This document shows positions 46,598-49,170 of a DNA stretch of 49,170 nt, piece after piece. Source of the stretch: an uncultured Alteromonadaceae bacterium (GTDB lineage: Bacteria; Pseudomonadota; Gammaproteobacteria; Enterobacterales; Alteromonadaceae); the NCBI GenBank assembly GCA_947501935.1, contig CANMXU010000033.1, positions 1 to 49,170 of the forward strand, in the 5' to 3' direction. Position numbers and translations under genes: made by a program. The notes beneath the pieces are model-generated. The model was not told the origin of the DNA. It searched no databases and saw nothing but the letters and a program-made list of their open reading frames with translations. The first letter of the stretch is position 1, and each line of letters starts with the position of its first letter.

Positions 46598-49170
46598 ATG
46601 CCAGCTTTTAACAATGGCAAGTTTTCATATCGTTTTGTATCAACCATGATGCTAACTGCAAGTATTTTATCTGCTTGTGGCTCTGACACTACTGAGAACA
46701 CCCCGCCCAGCACACCCGAAATTGCGTTATCAACCACCATTGCAGGTGAAGACTTTTCCAGCCAACTAACTGCTACAGATGCTGACGGTGATAGCTTAAC
46801 TTTTAGTAAAACTAGCGGCGCCAGCTGGCTAACCATTGAAGGTAATATGCTTGTTGGCACTCCATCACCTGAAAATGTGGGTGAAAATAACATCATCATC
46901 TCCGTAAGTGACGGTACCAGCAGCAGCGAAGCAAGCTTAACCATTACGGTAGAAGCAGGAAATTCAGCGCCGAGCGCACCTACGCTAGATAAAAACACCG
47001 CCTCTAAAAACGCCCTTTTCAGTGCAACACTTACCGCCACAGATACTGACGGCGACGCATTAACTTTTTCTCTGTTATCAGCGCCAGACTGGTTAACGCT
47101 TTCAGAAAATAGCTTAACCGGTACTCCTTCATCACAAGATATTGGCGCCAATCAAGTTACTATTGCAGTAAGTGACGGAAGCAGCAGCAGCGAAGTAACA
47201 TTTTCCATTACAGTGAAAGACGGCGGCTCACCTAATATTTTATTAGTCAGTATGGATGATGCCAACCAAGATCATTTTGGCACTTTTGGTAGCCCAGTAC
47301 TGCCGTCTCCGACCCCTCGTTTAGACCAGCTAGCCAGCCAAGGCATGAAATTTACGCAAGCACATACTGTTGCGGCTAACTGCGTACCGTCACGCAATGT
47401 CACCTTAAGTGGCATGTATCCTCATCAAAATGGCGTAGAAGGCTTTCGTCAAGTATGGAAATCACGCGCGCCATTATTGCCCGATTTAATGAAAGCCAAT
47501 GGTTATTTGGTTGGCCTAATGGGCAAAGATGGCCATTCAACGCCTTATGTGCCTTATGACTGGGACATCATGGGCACAGATCCTGAATCTAAAGAAACCA
47601 TTGATGTACACCGCGAAGCGCAAGAAGCTTTTGCTCAAGCTAAAGATTCAGGCAAGCCGTTTTTCTATATGTACAATACCCATGATCCACATCGCGCTTT
47701 TTGGGGGATCAATAAAAGTCTAGTCATCAACGAAAACCAAACGCCTCGTCCTTCATATGTTTATGCCGAAAATGAAATTATTGTTCCACCTTCAATTCCT
47801 GATTTAGCCGATGTGCGTTTAGAAACACAATATTATTATTCAACCTTACGCCGTGGTGACGATTTAGTTGCACAAGTTATTGATGCGCTTGAACAATCAG
47901 GAATGGCAGATAATACCTTAGTCATTTTCTACAGTGATCATGGCTGGGCAATGCCCTTTGCAAAAACCAACTTGTGGAATGCTAGCACTCGCACTCCCCT
48001 TATTGTGCGCTGGCCTGGAAAAGTTGCCGCTGGCAGTGTTAATAACAACGAAATGGTATCGGCGGTTGATTTCTTACCTACCATTTTAGACGTTGCCGGT
48101 ATCGACATTCCCGAGCAAGTTGAAGGACACTCAGTCAAGCCACTACTGCTTGGAGAAGCACAAACAGAAGTTGACCGTAGCATGGTATTTAAAAGCTATT
48201 TCGAAAATTCTGGGCACAAACGTCGCCCTATGCGCGCCATTCAAACCACGCAATATAACTATATTTTTAATCCATGGTCTGACGGCACTACCGAAATGGC
48301 AGCAACCACAACAGGTACCGCTTCATTTGCTGCAATGGAAGCTGCAGCAGTTGATGACGCAAACATTCAAGCACGAGTAGACCTATATAAATACCGTGTA
48401 CTTGAAGAGTTTTATGACTTAGAAAATGATCCCTACGAGTTAGACAACAAAATTGACGACCCTGCTTATCAAGAAATAATAAATGACTTACAAACCAAAC
48501 TAGTTAACTGGATGATTGAAACGAACGACCCGGCTTTATCTGCGTTTTTAAATAGAGCAGATGAAAATTACCTAGCCACTTGGATGGAGCATCAACAAGA
48601 AGAAACCAATAACCTTGGCACTAAACTTGGTCGCAGCAAAACGGAAAGTGTTTTTTATCCTAACAATGATTATTTCAATATTCTAAAAGGGCAAGTTTTA
48701 ACGGTTAACGCTCAAATGGGCTTAACGGCCAATGACTATGAAGCCGTTATAAAAAATGAGAATGAAGAAGTTGTCGGAACCGCAGGGGTTAGTGCTACGC
48801 TTCTTTCACCGCCAAGTTATGGCGTGTTATCTATAGAAACCAATGGCGCTTTTACTTACACACCAAATGCAGAATTTACCGGTGAAGATTCTTTTGTTTA
48901 TCGTGCTGATTCCATAGAAACCGATGATAGTGCTAATGCGACCGTTTACATTACCATTGCTGACGACGGCACCATCATTATCCCAAACAATGCACCTTCA
49001 ACTCCAAGTATAGATAATGAGAACGGCACTGAAGCAATCGCTTTTAATGCGGTGCTTTCAGCAACAGATGACGATAACGACAGCTTAACCTTCAGCATTG
49101 CTAGTGGTTCACTACCAAGTGGTTTAACACTTTCTGGTAACACCATTTCAGGTACACCGACTACCGCTGG
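46598..49170 (+). CDS. sulfatase lipoprotein with Ig-like modules, running off the right edge
   Basis: The frame opens at the ATG at 46598 (AGAGGATAACAA before it) and is still open at the window end, at least 857 residues. It has a lipoprotein signal (ILSAC, Cys27) and two putative-Ig modules (about 35-120 and 125-205). A sulfatase domain (about 208-640) has PNILLVSMDDANQDHFG, the formylglycine motif C262-V-P-S-R, THDPHR, and YSDHGW. A cadherin/Big_9-like module (about 690-790; YGVLSIETNGAFTYTPNAEF) and the start of a third putative-Ig module follow. Type I sulfatases need FGE (or anSME) to convert the Cys, and no such gene is visible here. The substrate is probably a sulfated polysaccharide. 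It is 3' partial. Confidence 0.93.
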   Translation, partial: MPAFNNGKFSYRFVSTMMLTASILSACGSDTTENTPPSTPEIALSTTIAGEDFSSQLTATDADGDSLTFSKTSGASWLTIEGNMLVGTPSPENVGENNIIISVSDGTSSSEASLTITVEAGNSAPSAPTLDKNTASKNALFSATLTATDTDGDALTFSLLSAPDWLTLSENSLTGTPSSQDIGANQVTIAVSDGSSSSEVTFSITVKDGGSPNILLVSMDDANQDHFGTFGSPVLPSPTPRLDQLASQGMKFTQAHTVAANCVPSRNVTLSGMYPHQNGVEGFRQVWKSRAPLLPDLMKANGYLVGLMGKDGHSTPYVPYDWDIMGTDPESKETIDVHREAQEAFAQAKDSGKPFFYMYNTHDPHRAFWGINKSLVINENQTPRPSYVYAENEIIVPPSIPDLADVRLETQYYYSTLRRGDDLVAQVIDALEQSGMADNTLVIFYSDHGWAMPFAKTNLWNASTRTPLIVRWPGKVAAGSVNNNEMVSAVDFLPTILDVAGIDIPEQVEGHSVKPLLLGEAQTEVDRSMVFKSYFENSGHKRRPMRAIQTTQYNYIFNPWSDGTTEMAATTTGTASFAAMEAAAVDDANIQARVDLYKYRVLEEFYDLENDPYELDNKIDDPAYQEIINDLQTKLVNWMIETNDPALSAFLNRADENYLATWMEHQQEETNNLGTKLGRSKTESVFYPNNDYFNILKGQVLTVNAQMGLTANDYEAVIKNENEEVVGTAGVSATLLSPPSYGVLSIETNGAFTYTPNAEFTGEDSFVYRADSIETDDSANATVYITIADDGTIIIPNNAPSTPSIDNENGTEAIAFNAVLSATDDDNDSLTFSIASGSLPSGLTLSGNTISGTPTTA

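Overview
The window looks like chromosomal DNA of a marine gammaproteobacterium of the order Alteromonadales, most likely in or near Colwelliaceae (Colwellia/Thalassotalea-like). This is an inference from low G+C, Shewanella/Vibrio-like housekeeping proteins, conserved neighbourhoods (rpmE<>priA-ftsN-hslVU; dnaB-alr; hutI<>hutC-hutU-hutH), several chemosensory and cyclic-di-GMP genes, and enzymes for marine polysaccharides. No rRNA, tRNA, CRISPR array or complete insertion sequence was seen.

Region 1 (1-2936) is gene-poor accessory DNA. Its left edge is part of an integron cassette array on the minus strand. It has one complete attC site (361-464), a second cut by the window start (1-87), an 87-aa cassette gene ending inside the second site, and a 50-aa reading frame whose C-terminus is encoded by the first attC. 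No integrase gene is present. The rest holds palindromes and short direct repeats of unknown role and two small membrane-protein genes.

Region 2 (2937-15437) carries a periplasmic binding protein and a chemoreceptor, a lipoprotein LacZ-type beta-galactosidase, a PAS-PAS-GGDEF diguanylate cyclase, zur, an M1 metallopeptidase overlapped by a DUF6702 gene, cheX, and another periplasmic binding protein.

Region 3 (15679-31826) is mostly core metabolism and maintenance: pyrB, hemL, yjbQ, alr, dnaB, a GH20 hexosaminidase lipoprotein, rpmE, priA, ftsN, hslVU (with a heat-shock-type promoter and leader hairpin), a DUF971 gene, an HBM-type chemoreceptor and rraA.

Region 4 (31852-41618) holds a membrane protein with degenerate GGDEF and EAL domains, the histidine utilisation locus (hutI divergent from hutC-hutU-hutH with a perfect TGTA-N2-TACA operator), a membrane-anchored XRE regulator and hemE.

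Region 5 (41619-49170) contains a candidate small RNA with its own promoter and terminator. A divergent pair of large lipoprotein genes follows: a 1244-aa multidomain protein of unrecognised central fold with a long Glu-Pro linker, and a sulfatase (CxPSR formylglycine motif) that runs off the right edge. Both start with the same kind of putative-Ig module, and the shared intergenic region has a LacI-type operator-like palindrome. I infer the start of a locus for degrading a sulfated marine polysaccharide. The unrecognised protein and the small-RNA candidate are the best leads for something undescribed.
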